A DNA stretch of 64,000 bases from Silene conica (taxonomy: Eukaryota > Streptophyta > Magnoliopsida > Caryophyllales > Caryophyllaceae), in contig CM055312.2 of assembly GCA_029255685.2 (NCBI GenBank), positions 14,594,649 to 14,658,648 on the forward strand, read 5' to 3'. The notes under the pieces are model-generated. The model searched no databases, had not been told where the DNA came from, and saw only the letters and a list, made by a program, of their open reading frames with translations. The position numbers were made by a program, and so were the translations under genes. Below, one piece after another: positions 1-9,594 of this stretch. Position 1 is the stretch's first letter. Each line of letters begins with the position of its first letter.

Positions 1-22
1 CGAGTTTAAATTTCATTTGCAG

Positions 23-1059
23 CTTTCCTTTAGTAATCATAAAGGGTCCATATGGAGCACCAGCTCAAAACTACAAAAAGTACGACATTCTCCTTCTCGT
101 AGGACTAGGCATAGGAGCAACTCCCTTCATCAGCATCATCAAGGACCTCTTGAATAACTTGCAGGAAGAATCCATTATGGTAATCTATCTATCTATCTTT
201 GAAACATTGTCGGTATCAAGCGGATTCCTTGCTGGATTCTGACATAAGATCATCCCATAATGCAGGACATAGAGAGCAGAAGTGGGCCTCAAAGAGCCTA
301 CTTTTACTGGGTGACCAGAGAACAGGCCTCCTTTGATTGGTTCAAAGGAGTCATGGATGATCTTGCAGAGTATGATACTAATGTAAGTCGTTAAACAACA
401 CGCACCTCATTTTTTTCTTACTTTTATGAAATTGATTAGCTTTGCTAATAGTTTGTGGACATTTGGATTGGTAAACAGAATGTGATAGAAATGCATAACT
501 ACTTGACAAGTGTGTATGAAGAAGGTGATGCTCGATCAGCGCTTATACAAATGGTACAGTCCTTGCAGCATGCTAAGGATGGTGTGGATGTGGTGTCTGA
601 AAGCCGGGTATTAGCAATCTCCGTCACTCAACTAGACTCATGTTCGTATGTATCAATAAGTAGAGTATCCATGCTGTCTTTTCTCTAACACGGAATCTAT
701 GCAGATAAGGACCCATTTTGCAAGACCCAACTGGAGGAAGGTCTTTAATCAACTGGCTGCAGATCACCCTTCACAAAGAATAGGTAATTAATTGCATTTT
801 GGAAGTGTCCCAAAATGGGTTTTATAAGATGTCTAATTCCAGACCCCTTTCCCTTTCCCTTTCCCTTTTGTTGCTGAATTAGCTGATTTACTCTTATGGC
901 TGTTTTATAAGAGAGTCGTTTATGTTTAAATGGGGGTGTTTTATGGCAGGTGTTTTCTACTGCGGAAGTCCGACATTGACGAAACTGTTGAAGAAGCTTT
1001 GCCAAGAATTAAGCCTTAGCACTTCCACCCGTTTCCACTTCCACAAGGAGAACTTTTAG
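23..1059 (+). CDS. RBOH: Respiratory burst oxidase homolog (NADPH oxidase), C-terminal exons
   Basis: Plasma-membrane NADPH oxidase that passes electrons from cytosolic NADPH through FAD and haem to oxygen, making superoxide outside the cell. Only the C-terminal dehydrogenase part is in the window. I read five exons with GT-AG borders: 23-179, 266-382, 479-607, 705-783 and 950-1059 (stop TAG 1057-1059), about 196 residues, all in frame. Visible motifs are [10 protein letters not shown], the NADPH pyrophosphate site [22 protein letters not shown], the conserved [17 protein letters not shown] block, [12 protein letters not shown], the cysteine-bearing [10 protein letters not shown], and the family ending FHFHKENF. 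The EF hands, membrane helices and haem histidines lie upstream, outside the window. The [14 protein letters not shown] and [11 protein letters not shown] wording recalls the RBOHH/J (pollen) branch, but that placement is from memory and unproven. No disruption is seen, so this looks like a live host gene. Confidence 0.95.
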
Positions 1060-3340
1060 AATTAGCAAAACACGGCATTTTATCGTCATTAGAGGCAGAG
1101 TACAGAAACATTGTTGTTGTAGATACCACCACTCGCTGTACATTCATTCAGCTTCAACCTCGAAGATATTCATCTCTCCATCTGTATTTTTTTGACAAGA
1201 AACCATGTCCCATTTTCCTTCTTTTTAAAGATAACTTGATCCCAGCTTTAATACGTAATATTATTAATTACTAGCATATTGCCCGTGCGTTGCACGGATT
1301 CTAAAATAATTGGTTATATATAAATGTTTATGGGTGATAGTCTTTATTTGGTAAAGAGAATTGTAAGACAAATAATATTTTGACTAATATTCATTATTGA
1401 ATTATATTTTGATTTTAATTAAGACTAGTGTGTAACTTATGCACGGGTATAATATGAATCTATGTATAAAAAATTTATGTAGGTGTCAGTTTTAAGCCAA
1501 AAATATAAATATTTTGTATAAATATGAAAATGTTTAAATAAGTGAGTATATATGTATAAAATCAATAAATAGTTTAAAAATAGATATTCATTCTTACACC
1601 TTAAATATTGATTGAAGACAAAACAAACGTAAAGATAATAAAAGTCCTTAGGAAAATCAAAGGAGAAAGACGACATGGGTAATCTCATCGTTAATGTGAA
1701 AAAGTATAATATTACGTTATACCTGAATGACTCCCATAAACCATGAGGTAAGAGGTCGGAGATACTCAATTTTACAGTTGCATTAACAAAACATAGAGAT
1801 TGTTTCCGAATGATAATCCGGAAATAAAAACAGAGATGATTCAAATCACTATTCCTTCATCGTAAGAAAAATCTCGTTTAAAATAGTCATTTTTCAATAT
1901 TCCGTCCAAAATCAAAGAATTAATGAGACTGACTCCATCAAGTACAACAATATCAAACATATTAGTGCAATTCTAAATATAAATACTAACGGAATGTTGT
2001 AAATGTTTTATGATACAAGCCCACACCTAGTACTAAAATCAAAGAATTAAAGAACTCATTTTAATCACGCCATATCCAATCTCCTTGCATTTGTGCCTTC
2101 AAATTGAAATTGAACTTTGACACCATTCGTTCTTTCCCTGGAATGCAAACACCAAATGTTAGTATAGATACTTTCTAATTGTGAAATAATTAGCATTTTC
2201 AGCATTGCATATGCATTAGCATATTCTGGAAAGTTCTAGGGTTTATTAGATTTCAAATAATCTGTTAAGTCTCATTTAATGTGTCCTAAGAAATCTAAGT
2301 TGCACCAAGTCGAGATTTGGTTAGTGTCTCATCCGTGGAGCATCCTAGGCGCACTCGAGGCGTGCCTTTACAAACTAAGACGGAGTATTCAAAATTCGAG
2401 CCCTCCAATATGTTTTCCATATGTTGATCACTGGCTCAATGACAATGTATTAGCTAATTTGGCAAGGTGAAACAAATTAAAATATACGGAGTAATAAAAT
2501 TTAGTACATATTATTCCATCTAATTCTTTTGAATTGACCTATTTGTTCGAAATCCACATCGGAAATTTTGAAAAATGGAATGATTTAGAGTCAGAGGGTG
2601 TATGCCTTAAAATAGTAGTCTCACAATGATTAAATCAAATTAAAAATGAGCATTTCCTAATTTGGTAGTCGTATAATTGATAGTAACATAACCATAATTT
2701 TATAACCAATACTTATAGCTATATTGCGCAGATAATCGCACATTAGACACTCGGACATAGGTATGACACTTGGATACTGAATTTTATACCAAAAACATGA
2801 TATTTTTTCATATTATAGTCAAATGTGACACCTGGACACGTATTCGTGTAGGATACACAAATCACTTACTTCGTATTCATCTATAAGAACGGTCTAACCC
2901 CAGTTACCTACCTAAAATTTTCATTATTGTCCTCTTCAAGACTTCAATAGTCAACTTTATTTATTCTGTTAATGCTTTATTCTGTTAAAGCTGTTAGCGG
3001 CTACTACTAAGCAAATTAAAAATTGTGAAAACTCTCAACTCCTTCCTCTAAAGCTTAGTAGTTTGGAGCTAACTTGTTAGAAGATGTTGGCAAAGTTGTA
3101 GGGTCTATTAGATGAGTTATTTATGCAAGGTGAAACAAACTGTAATAATGACCTTATAAGAGGGTCAAATGTTGGTATAACTGAATATGAACAATTGAAC
3201 ACTACAAATTCAACAACTGAAAAACTAAATGTCAAAGGAAATAAAAAAATGTTAAGAAATCAAAAAGAGATGGTATTGCAGTAATCGAACTTGTGCATAG
3301 AATCTTTAAACTCCTCTGCAACCATTAATCTCGGATCACT
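1060..3340. other. RBOH 3' flank and AT-rich spacer
   Basis: The first 150-200 bases after the stop are probably the RBOH 3' UTR. The rest is AT-rich with no convincing gene; short ORFs have no recognisable family. A small inverted-repeat relic may lie at about 1268-1450: CCGTGCGTTGCACGG forms a six-base-pair hairpin near 1282, and an inverted partner (GCACGGGTATAA) occurs near 1440. This pattern is common in plant intergenic repeats, but I cannot assign a family. Confidence 0.6.
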
Positions 3341-3360
3341 CACTACAAGAATAAACAAAA

Positions 3361-3655
3361 CAGGCGACGGAAAAATGGCGACTGAACTGCGTAGTCGCCA
3401 ATTTGGCGACTGAAGGTTAAGTTTGACGACTGAAACAAGTCGCTATTTTGGCGACTGTAAGTTTTCCCAAACTTTTTTCCCACCGACACAAATTGGCGAC
3501 TGAACTAAACTTTTGGCGACTGAAAACAGTCGCCAATTTTAGCGCCAAACTTTGGCGTCTTAAGAGGCAGTCGCCAAATAGAGTCATTGCAGTCGCCAAT
3601 TTGGCGACTGTATTCGCCAGTCGCCAAATCAACTAATGCAGTCGCCATTTTTCCG
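3361..3655. repeat. CACTA-1 left subterminal repeats (GGCGACTG/CAGTCGCC)
   Basis: Many direct and inverted copies of GGCGACTG and its complement CAGTCGCC, often paired into short hairpins around TTGGCGAC. In CACTA elements the subterminal repeats are the binding sites of the TNP1/TNPA protein; that role is inferred here by family analogy. Confidence 0.85.
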
Positions 3656-3717
3656 CGATAATTAAATCAGAAAGTTACTTCCCCTTCATTATTCGCAAAC
3701 CCAAACAACATTACAAA

Positions 3718-3845
3718 CACAAAACGCAAACCACCCGTCACCAACACCCACTTACACCCTTAACCCACCACCCGCCGCCACCACCCGCCACCACCAGCCA
3801 CCACCGCCGTCACTAGCCACTGCCACCCGCCGCCACTTGCACCTT
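3718..3845. repeat. CCA/CCG-rich low-complexity tract
   Basis: Pyrimidine- and CCACC-rich stretch between the subterminal repeats and the TNP2 start, probably 5' UTR or promoter of the transposon. The second CACTA has a comparable C-rich (minus-strand) tract upstream of its TNP2. Confidence 0.6.
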
Positions 3846-4012
3846 CATTTATTAAATTAAAGGTTTGTTATTCTTTTTAGTTTAATTTGAGTTTTTAATT
3901 TTTTTTTTTTTTGTTTTGTCGATTTAGTAATGTAGTAGCCAATTAGGATCGTCTTAGTTTATTAGGTTGTAGTCAATTAGGTTGTAGTAGCCAATTATGA
4001 TGTTAAGTAGAT

Positions 4013-4084
4013 AAATTGGGGGTTAGGGTTTATATGAAATTGGGGGTTAGTGTTTATATGAAATTGGGGGTTAGGGTTTATATG
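4013..4084 (+). repeat. 24-bp tandem repeat, three copies
   Basis: Three tandem 24-bp units beginning AAATTGGGGGTTAG at 4013, 4037 and 4061. It contains GGGTTAGGG-like text but is not a telomeric array. It lies in the leader of the TNP2 remnant. Confidence 0.85.
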
Positions 4085-4414
4085 TCGATTAAGACGATGT
4101 TTTTTGCCTTATTAATGTTGTTATGCTTGTAATTGTTAGTTAATTATGTCAAATTAGGTATTAGGGTTTATAAAAATTTGGGATTTTTTGATAAGTTTTT
4201 ATTTGGGTGGGTAAATTATGCTTGTTTAAGTTAATTAGTGTGTAAATATAGACCGTCTTAGTTTATTAGGTTGTAAATAATGGAGATTTTTGATGTTAGT
4301 GTTTATAAATAATGAAGATTTTTGATAAGTTGTTATTATCCTATATATGATTATGGTTGTTGTTTAAGTCATGATGGTTGAGAGTTAATGCATGAATTGT
4401 TGTTTAGATAAATA

Positions 4415-4661
4415 ATGAAGAGATTGGAACGTTCATGGATGTATGATGGAAGGGTTGGTATTAAGAAGTATCGTCCTAATGCTAGATTTATAGAGGGTGT
4501 TGCCGAGTTTATTGAATTTGCTAAGCAACAAGATGAATATAACCCGGTAGAAAATCAACTTAGGTGTCCTTGTAACAAATGAGTTGGTTGAAGGATGGGA
4601 GGAATTAGATGAAGTGAGAGCTGAGGATGAGGAAGAGGAAGAGGAAGAGGATGAGGATGAG
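4415..4661 (+). pseudogene. TNP2 transposase remnant, N-terminus fused to C-terminal acidic tail (part 1)
   Basis: The ATG at 4415 opens 55 codons (MKRLERSWMYDGR... ending RCPCNK) that match the N-terminal transposase-associated domain of the second CACTA's TNP2 (MKRLERKWMYERLDS..., at 62628). The reading frame then meets TGA at 4580-4582, just where the next conserved cysteine codon should be. Immediately after, a shifted frame encodes ELVEGWEELDEV followed by an Asp/Glu run, read here as the protein's C-terminal acidic tail. The simplest reading is an internal deletion removing the whole catalytic region, joining codon 54 to the tail. The Athila element interrupts the tail at 4661. Confidence 0.8.
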
Positions 4662-5104
4662 TGATGCGTGTCTATTTTATGATGTTTTTCATCTATTTTT
4701 ACACGCATTTGGTCGCTCATTTACCGTGTTTTAGCCCTTATTTCCCAACAATTGTGTACTTTCGTATTTTTATGCTATTTTGCAGAATTATGCGGAAAAA
4801 GGGCGATTTCAAACCAAATCCGTCCTCAAGTGACTTTTTATGACTAAGGACAAGAAGGAACGAAGCCTAGCGCATATTTCAAGGCCTAAAGATAGTTTTT
4901 ACAAGCAAAGAATCAATTCGCGACATTGCAGCCTGTTTCAAATGGCTATATCTCGATTTCTAGAGCTGATAATGGAGTGATTCCAGTTGGAGGTGAAAGC
5001 TTATACTCTTAGCTTTCCAACGCCGCGAGAATCGCTTGATTACGATAAGTAACGAAGAAATGGCAGCTGTTTTAAGAACGATGCGCGCTGCAGTCCCGAC
5101 AGTT

Positions 5105-5234
5105 GGTCGACCGACCCACTATTTGGGTCGACCGACCAGGTGCCTATTGGAAAAGCCCAGAATTTGCCTGAAGCCCAGAAATTACATAAAATCCGTAAAG
5201 CGGTCGACCGACCCAAAATATTGGTCGACCGACC
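5105..5234. repeat. Two GGTCGACCGACC doublets, 21-bp spacing (5' LTR)
   Basis: Motif starts are at 5105 and 5126 and again at 5202 and 5223, all the same orientation. Each pair is exactly 21 bp start to start with an unrelated 9-bp spacer. The matching sites in the 3' LTR are shifted by 6,754 bp (for example 11859). Confidence 0.95.
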
Positions 5235-5721
5235 TCAGCGCAGACCCAGAAGTTTCCGAAAAGCCCATACAAGTGTTTAGGTCATTAGGAAACTCTTTAA
5301 TTCCGCCTATATAAGCTAATTCAGTCCCTAATTCAGAATCATCAAGTCTTATTTAGAGAGTTTTATTTAGTCTTTAGTTCAATTACAATCTTTCAATAAT
5401 TCTCAACACTTTTAGTTTGTTCTTCAATCTTTCAACATTCATCAATAAAGTTAGTTTCTTTCTGCCCTAATTCCAAATTGTGGTAATTACTCTTTTAATC
5501 TTGCTTTATTATCGTTCTTGTTTTTATTACAATTGTTAAGTTAGAATCCCAAGCTTTATTGAATCTTGCATGCTTAGATTATTTACTATGTTCTCCATGT
5601 TTATTCCCAATTTTATAATCGTCTTAACAATCATGAGTAGCTAATTTTCATATGTTAGGATGTAGGGGATAAATATGCGTAGGTAGATAAAATTCGAAAG
5701 ACCGACCTGTAGCAGGACCAC

Positions 5722-5795
5722 GGTCGGCCGACCGGAATAGCTGGTCGGTCGACCGAGGCCGTGGTCGGCCGACTGGAGTAGCTGGTCGGTCGACC
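5722..5795. repeat. Mixed GGTCGGCCGACC / GGTCGGTCGACC doublets, 21-bp spacing (5' LTR)
   Basis: Motif starts at 5722 (12-bp palindrome) and 5743 (inverse form), then 5763 (palindrome with one change) and 5784 (inverse form). Spacings are 21, 20 and 21 bp. A degenerate copy precedes them near 5699. Confidence 0.93.
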
Positions 5796-6395
5796 ACCCG
5801 CGTATGTATTCTTATTTCGTCTTTTCTTGTCAATTATAATATCCTGCAATGAGACCATAAGGAGAGTTGTAGGATGTTAGTAATGACCTACCCAAGATTG
5901 AAAGATACGGGAAGGGCATTGGTTTACACCTTAAGACGGATAGGTTACTCAAGGCTGAAAGGTATGTGACCTGGAATTTAGGAATCACCCTTATTGTTGA
6001 CACCCAATAATTGTGAGACCTAGGAACTAATAGCATAGGCCGAAAGGAGCTATTAGGTAGCATAGACCTAAAAAGATATGTTACACCCCCTTACGCGACT
6101 GCAATACATGTTGACCTTAGGATTTATTTTACCTTAGCTAATTATTACCCAAACATCCTAGCATCCCTTTTTATTATATTTTATTCTCATCTTTTATTTT
6201 TTGTTTATTTTAATCTTTGCCTTAGATATAGTAATCAACCAATAAAACCCCCAAATTTGTTACCTTTAAACATTAACATTCAACAATAAACATTCCCCGC
6301 CTCCTTGTGGTTCGACCCTGACTTTCGCTATCTATTGTTAAAGTTAGGAATTATAAATTTTATCTTTGGTACCCTCAACGACGGGCATCAAATTT

Positions 6396-6413
6396 TGGCG
6401 CCGTTGCCGGGGA
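6396..6413 (+). promoter_or_regulatory. Primer binding site, tRNA-Asp type
   Basis: TGGCGCCGTTGCCGGGGA starts five bases after the 5' LTR. It is complementary to the 3' end of plant tRNA-Asp (ending CCCCGGCAACGGCGCCA), the primer generally reported for Athila elements. Confidence 0.85.
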
Positions 6414-6515
6414 GGTGACGCCAGTGTTTATTGTTTTTTGTTTTTGTTTCCCTTTTTGTTTAAGGAACTTTTTGTTCCTTAAACCTTCTCACTTTTTTCT
6501 TGTAGTTTCCATCTT

Positions 6516-9386
6516 ATGCGCAGGTCAGTTCAAGGAGAACTCCTACCACTTGACCTCGAAATTGAGAGGACTCTTAGAGAAAGAAGAAAGCAACTTCTAG
6601 CAAATCAGGAAGGAGGCTCACCATCTTCCTTATTTCAAGAAGGCTTATTCGAATTACCACCATCTTCACCAAAAACACCACCTTCACAACCAAATTCACC
6701 CATCAATCCACCTTCACCAAAAACACCATCTTTTACCTACTTTCCAGTTTTTCCTAAAGAAGAAGAGAACATGACAGAGGAAGCTACTATTGCCAGTCAC
6801 TCCATGCCTCAGGCAAAGGACCTATACAAAGGGTTCACTTTACCTGCAGGTACTGGGAAGCCATTCGAGGCCAAGCCTGCCTATATTACTATGGTTGAAA
6901 GAAACCAATTTGGAGGCTCGGCCAATGAGGATGCTGCTAAGCATATTGAAATCTTCACAGATTACATATGCTCTATAGCACCCCCAGAAGGAGTAACGCA
7001 GGACCAGATTAAACAGACCATGTTTATCTTCTCCCTTAGGGACTCTGCGAGAGAGTGGTACAGAGATCTTGACCGCACTGCTGCGGGAGTCACAGATTGG
7101 AACACCTTGGCCTTAGCATTCTACAGGAAATACTATTCTGCATCAAAGACTAATGCTCTGAGGGCGCAGATTACTAATTTCAAGCAAGGTCCCAATGAAG
7201 ACTTTAGCGAGGCGTGGGACAGGTTCAAGAGACTTGTTCGATCCATACCACATCACGGATTCGAACAATGGTTTCTTTGCAACCAGTTCTACAATGGCCT
7301 CTATGATGACAACAGGGCCTATTTAGATGCTGCAGCTAATGGGAGATTCCAAGATAATTCAGGAGAGACTAAGGGTCTCAAGTTAATAGAAGATGTTGCT
7401 GTGCACCGTGCTGAGCATGGTACTTCCAGAGGAAATCAGAGAAAAAACGAGTACAACCTGTCAGCAATTGAGGCCTTGACAGCCAAGTTAGAAAAATTTG
7501 AGGCTGCAGGAAAGCTCGATCTAGGGAGTGGAAGCAAGGGAGGAATTTACCAAGTGAACACCGTTCAGGACGGACCCTTTGCTTGTGAAAGGTGCGGTGG
7601 AGAAGGGCATGTGTCAAAGTTCTGTACTTCATCTAATGAAACATGTGCCGCTTTTCAGCATTATCGTGGGAACAATTTCTACGACCCAAATAATAACAAT
7701 GTCCATCCCAACTTAAGGTGGACAAGCCAGAATGTTCAAAACCCACAACACATGCAACCTCAGCAAAATTCCACTTATGTACCCCCACATAAACAAAACT
7801 TCCAAAGACCACCTTTCAACCCTCAACCACCTTCTAATCCACCACCCAACACAGATGCTCTTATCCAAAATCTTATCGGGTTGGTTCAGAAGGAGTCACA
7901 GGCTAGAGAGGCAGGGATGGAGATGTTAGAGTCCCAGATTGCTCAGATCGCGAGCAAGAATGATACTAGGGCTCCGGGTCAACTTCCGACCAAACCAGAC
8001 CAGAAGAAGGAGACTCTAAACGTCGTAACCCTGCGAAGTGGAGCTAAAGTGGGAGCTAAGAAAGAAAAACAGGCGAGTAGCAGCGAAGGCGGTCGACCGA
8101 CCGAAAAATCTGGTCGACCGACCGCAGATCAGGATCCGGAAATTTTGCCTGAACAGGAGACTGGTCGACCGACCGAAGAATCTGGTCGACCGACCACTGA
8201 AGCAGAACCCGAAGTTCCCTTTCGCCCAGATTTGCCAAATAACTTGCGGGATTTTCTCTTCCGGGGTAACAAGACCCCCAGGTTTTTAAAAAGGGCTGCA
8301 AATACGGAATCCTCAGCTGCTCCTTTTCCAGAGAGACTCGTGCCTTCAAAGGATCAGGTATCTTTTGACAAATTTAAAGATGTGATTCGTTCATTGAATG
8401 TTCAAGTCCCATTTTTAGAATTAGTTCAACAGGTTCCTTCATATCTTAAATTCATGAGACAACTTTTGTCACGAAAGAGGTCTCTAGAAAAGGTTGAGTC
8501 GGTAGCCCTCACTGAAGAGTCATCTAGCTTTCTATCGCATGTCATTGCCCCTCATAAACTAGAAGACCCTGGTAGTTTTTCTGTCCCCTGTAATATAGGA
8601 ACCTTCCCAGTTAAGAAGGCTTTATGCGATTTAGGTGCTAGTATAAGTGTCATGCCCCTAAGCGTTGCCTTAAAACTAGGAATGACCGAATTTGCAGTGA
8701 CCAGTATGACAGTCCAGATGGCAGATCGCACATCTATGGAACCTGTAGGGGTGTTAGAAAACATCCCTGTCCGTATCGACAGGTTCTTCTTCCCAGTTGA
8801 CTTTGTAGTTTTGGACATCCCAGAGGATGCCCATATACCTATAATTCTAGGAAGACCCTTTCTTCACACTGCGGGTGCCATTATAGATGTAGGTACTGGG
8901 ACTCTAACCTTCAAAGTAGGCAAGCATTCTATTATCTATGGACTATCCTATAGGAAGAAGGATTCTATGACCCCCATCACATGTAATGCTATCACTTATG
9001 AGGAAAAGTATGAGGTCATCACTACTTCTCCACCTTTATTACCTGTTCCTGTATCTGTTTTTACACCTCCGCCCCAGATTGGGAGCAATAGGGAGGACAC
9101 TTCTATTATGACTATTGCAGGAACTGGTTTGGGGAAACCCAAAGTGAAGGAAGCCATCGTCCAGAGAGGAGGAATGGGATGCTTAAGCTATGAAGAGGAT
9201 GAGGATCCAGACGTCGTGGATCGGGAGGAGAAAAAGAAGAGGAGGCAAGCTCAAGAAGAGAGACCGTCGCAAATACTTTGCGACGGCGGAAAGAAGATGT
9301 GTTTTGCTACTAAAGCAAAAACCGTGGAGACTACGGCACGTCGTCAGAAGCCGTGGTCGGATATCTTCCGCATCTTTAGCGGATAG
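6516..9386 (+). CDS. Athila-type Gag-protease polyprotein (copy 1)
   Basis: 956 codons, uninterrupted. It encodes the capsid/nucleocapsid and aspartic protease of the retrotransposon. Order: proline-rich N-terminus (about residues 45-80), retrotransposon gag domain (about 115-270, with SLRDSAREWYRDL and NQFYNGL), zinc knuckle CERCGGEGHVSKFC (CX2CX4HX4C, about 357-370), Pro/Gln/Asn-rich linker, a segment with four GRPT repeats, then a retropepsin-like domain with LCDLGASISVMP and IILGRPFLHT. The C-terminus is Lys/Arg/Glu-rich. The start is the first ATG in frame, 103 bases after the primer site. No RT follows. The GRPT repeats are encoded by the 12-bp doublet motif that also occurs in non-coding parts of the element, which is unusual. 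The near-identical second copy (972 codons) is also open, which suggests recent purifying selection or recent origin. Confidence 0.92.
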   Translation: MRRSVQGELLPLDLEIERTLRERRKQLLANQEGGSPSSLFQEGLFELPPSSPKTPPSQPNSPINPPSPKTPSFTYFPVFPKEEENMTEEATIASHSMPQAKDLYKGFTLPAGTGKPFEAKPAYITMVERNQFGGSANEDAAKHIEIFTDYICSIAPPEGVTQDQIKQTMFIFSLRDSAREWYRDLDRTAAGVTDWNTLALAFYRKYYSASKTNALRAQITNFKQGPNEDFSEAWDRFKRLVRSIPHHGFEQWFLCNQFYNGLYDDNRAYLDAAANGRFQDNSGETKGLKLIEDVAVHRAEHGTSRGNQRKNEYNLSAIEALTAKLEKFEAAGKLDLGSGSKGGIYQVNTVQDGPFACERCGGEGHVSKFCTSSNETCAAFQHYRGNNFYDPNNNNVHPNLRWTSQNVQNPQHMQPQQNSTYVPPHKQNFQRPPFNPQPPSNPPPNTDALIQNLIGLVQKESQAREAGMEMLESQIAQIASKNDTRAPGQLPTKPDQKKETLNVVTLRSGAKVGAKKEKQASSSEGGRPTEKSGRPTADQDPEILPEQETGRPTEESGRPTTEAEPEVPFRPDLPNNLRDFLFRGNKTPRFLKRAANTESSAAPFPERLVPSKDQVSFDKFKDVIRSLNVQVPFLELVQQVPSYLKFMRQLLSRKRSLEKVESVALTEESSSFLSHVIAPHKLEDPGSFSVPCNIGTFPVKKALCDLGASISVMPLSVALKLGMTEFAVTSMTVQMADRTSMEPVGVLENIPVRIDRFFFPVDFVVLDIPEDAHIPIILGRPFLHTAGAIIDVGTGTLTFKVGKHSIIYGLSYRKKDSMTPITCNAITYEEKYEVITTSPPLLPVPVSVFTPPPQIGSNREDTSIMTIAGTGLGKPKVKEAIVQRGGMGCLSYEEDEDPDVVDREEKKKRRQAQEERPSQILCDGGKKMCFATKAKTVETTARRQKPWSDIFRIFSG
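8091..8195 (+). repeat. Two GGTCGACCGACC doublets inside gag, 21-bp spacing
   Basis: Motif starts at 8091 and 8112, then 8163 and 8184. Each pair is 21 bp apart (seven codons) and encodes GRPT-N3-GRPT. The spacing is the same as in the non-coding copies of the motif. Confidence 0.95.
9264..9286 (+). repeat. Perfect inverted repeat in gag 3' end matching the CACTA-2 motif
   Basis: CCGTCGCAAA, three bases, then TTTGCGACGG: ten-base arms, identical to the subterminal motif of the CACTA at 58290. It lies inside the gag ORF, encoding part of RPSQILCDGG. Copy 2 has a version with two changes at 35463-35485. Confidence 0.85.
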
Positions 9387-9594
9387 TTGTTTTTAAGTTG
9401 CAGTTTTAAGACAATTTATTTTATGTTGTGTGAGACTTTTTAATTTTGTTTGCTAGTAGTTTTAGATCCTTTCCTTTATGTTTGAGTAGTTAAAACTTTA
9501 AGAATCGTTCCGGGCATCTCGCGCATTGTTGGGCGCACATATTTTCTTACTTTTTCAGGATTTACGAAGAAATGAAGACCTCCAGGACGCAGAG

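Larger units (their letters stand above)
4662..6390 (+). repeat. 5' LTR of Athila copy 1
   Basis: 1,729 bp, TG...CA ends. It contains two clusters of the 21-bp-spaced GGTCGACCGACC doublets (5105-5234 and 5722-5795). A likely promoter region is suggested by TATATAAGC near 5309, which is an inference. ORFs read through it are fortuitous. Confidence 0.95.

Noticed and set aside
455-688. 77-codon ORF starting in an intron of RBOH
   Set aside because: It is exon 479-607 read through both splice sites; the spliced model fits the family exactly.
1437-1844. 135-codon AT-rich ORF on the minus strand
   Set aside because: Phe/Tyr/Leu-rich chance reading of AT-rich spacer, no motif.
4013-4084. Telomere-like GGGTTAGGG text
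   Set aside because: Only three 24-bp units with a larger non-telomeric unit; not an interstitial telomere.
5036-5314. 92-codon ORF in the Athila LTR with GRPT-like repeats
   Set aside because: It only reflects the 12-bp DNA motif read in one frame; it lies in an LTR and has no protein family. The motif itself is reported instead.
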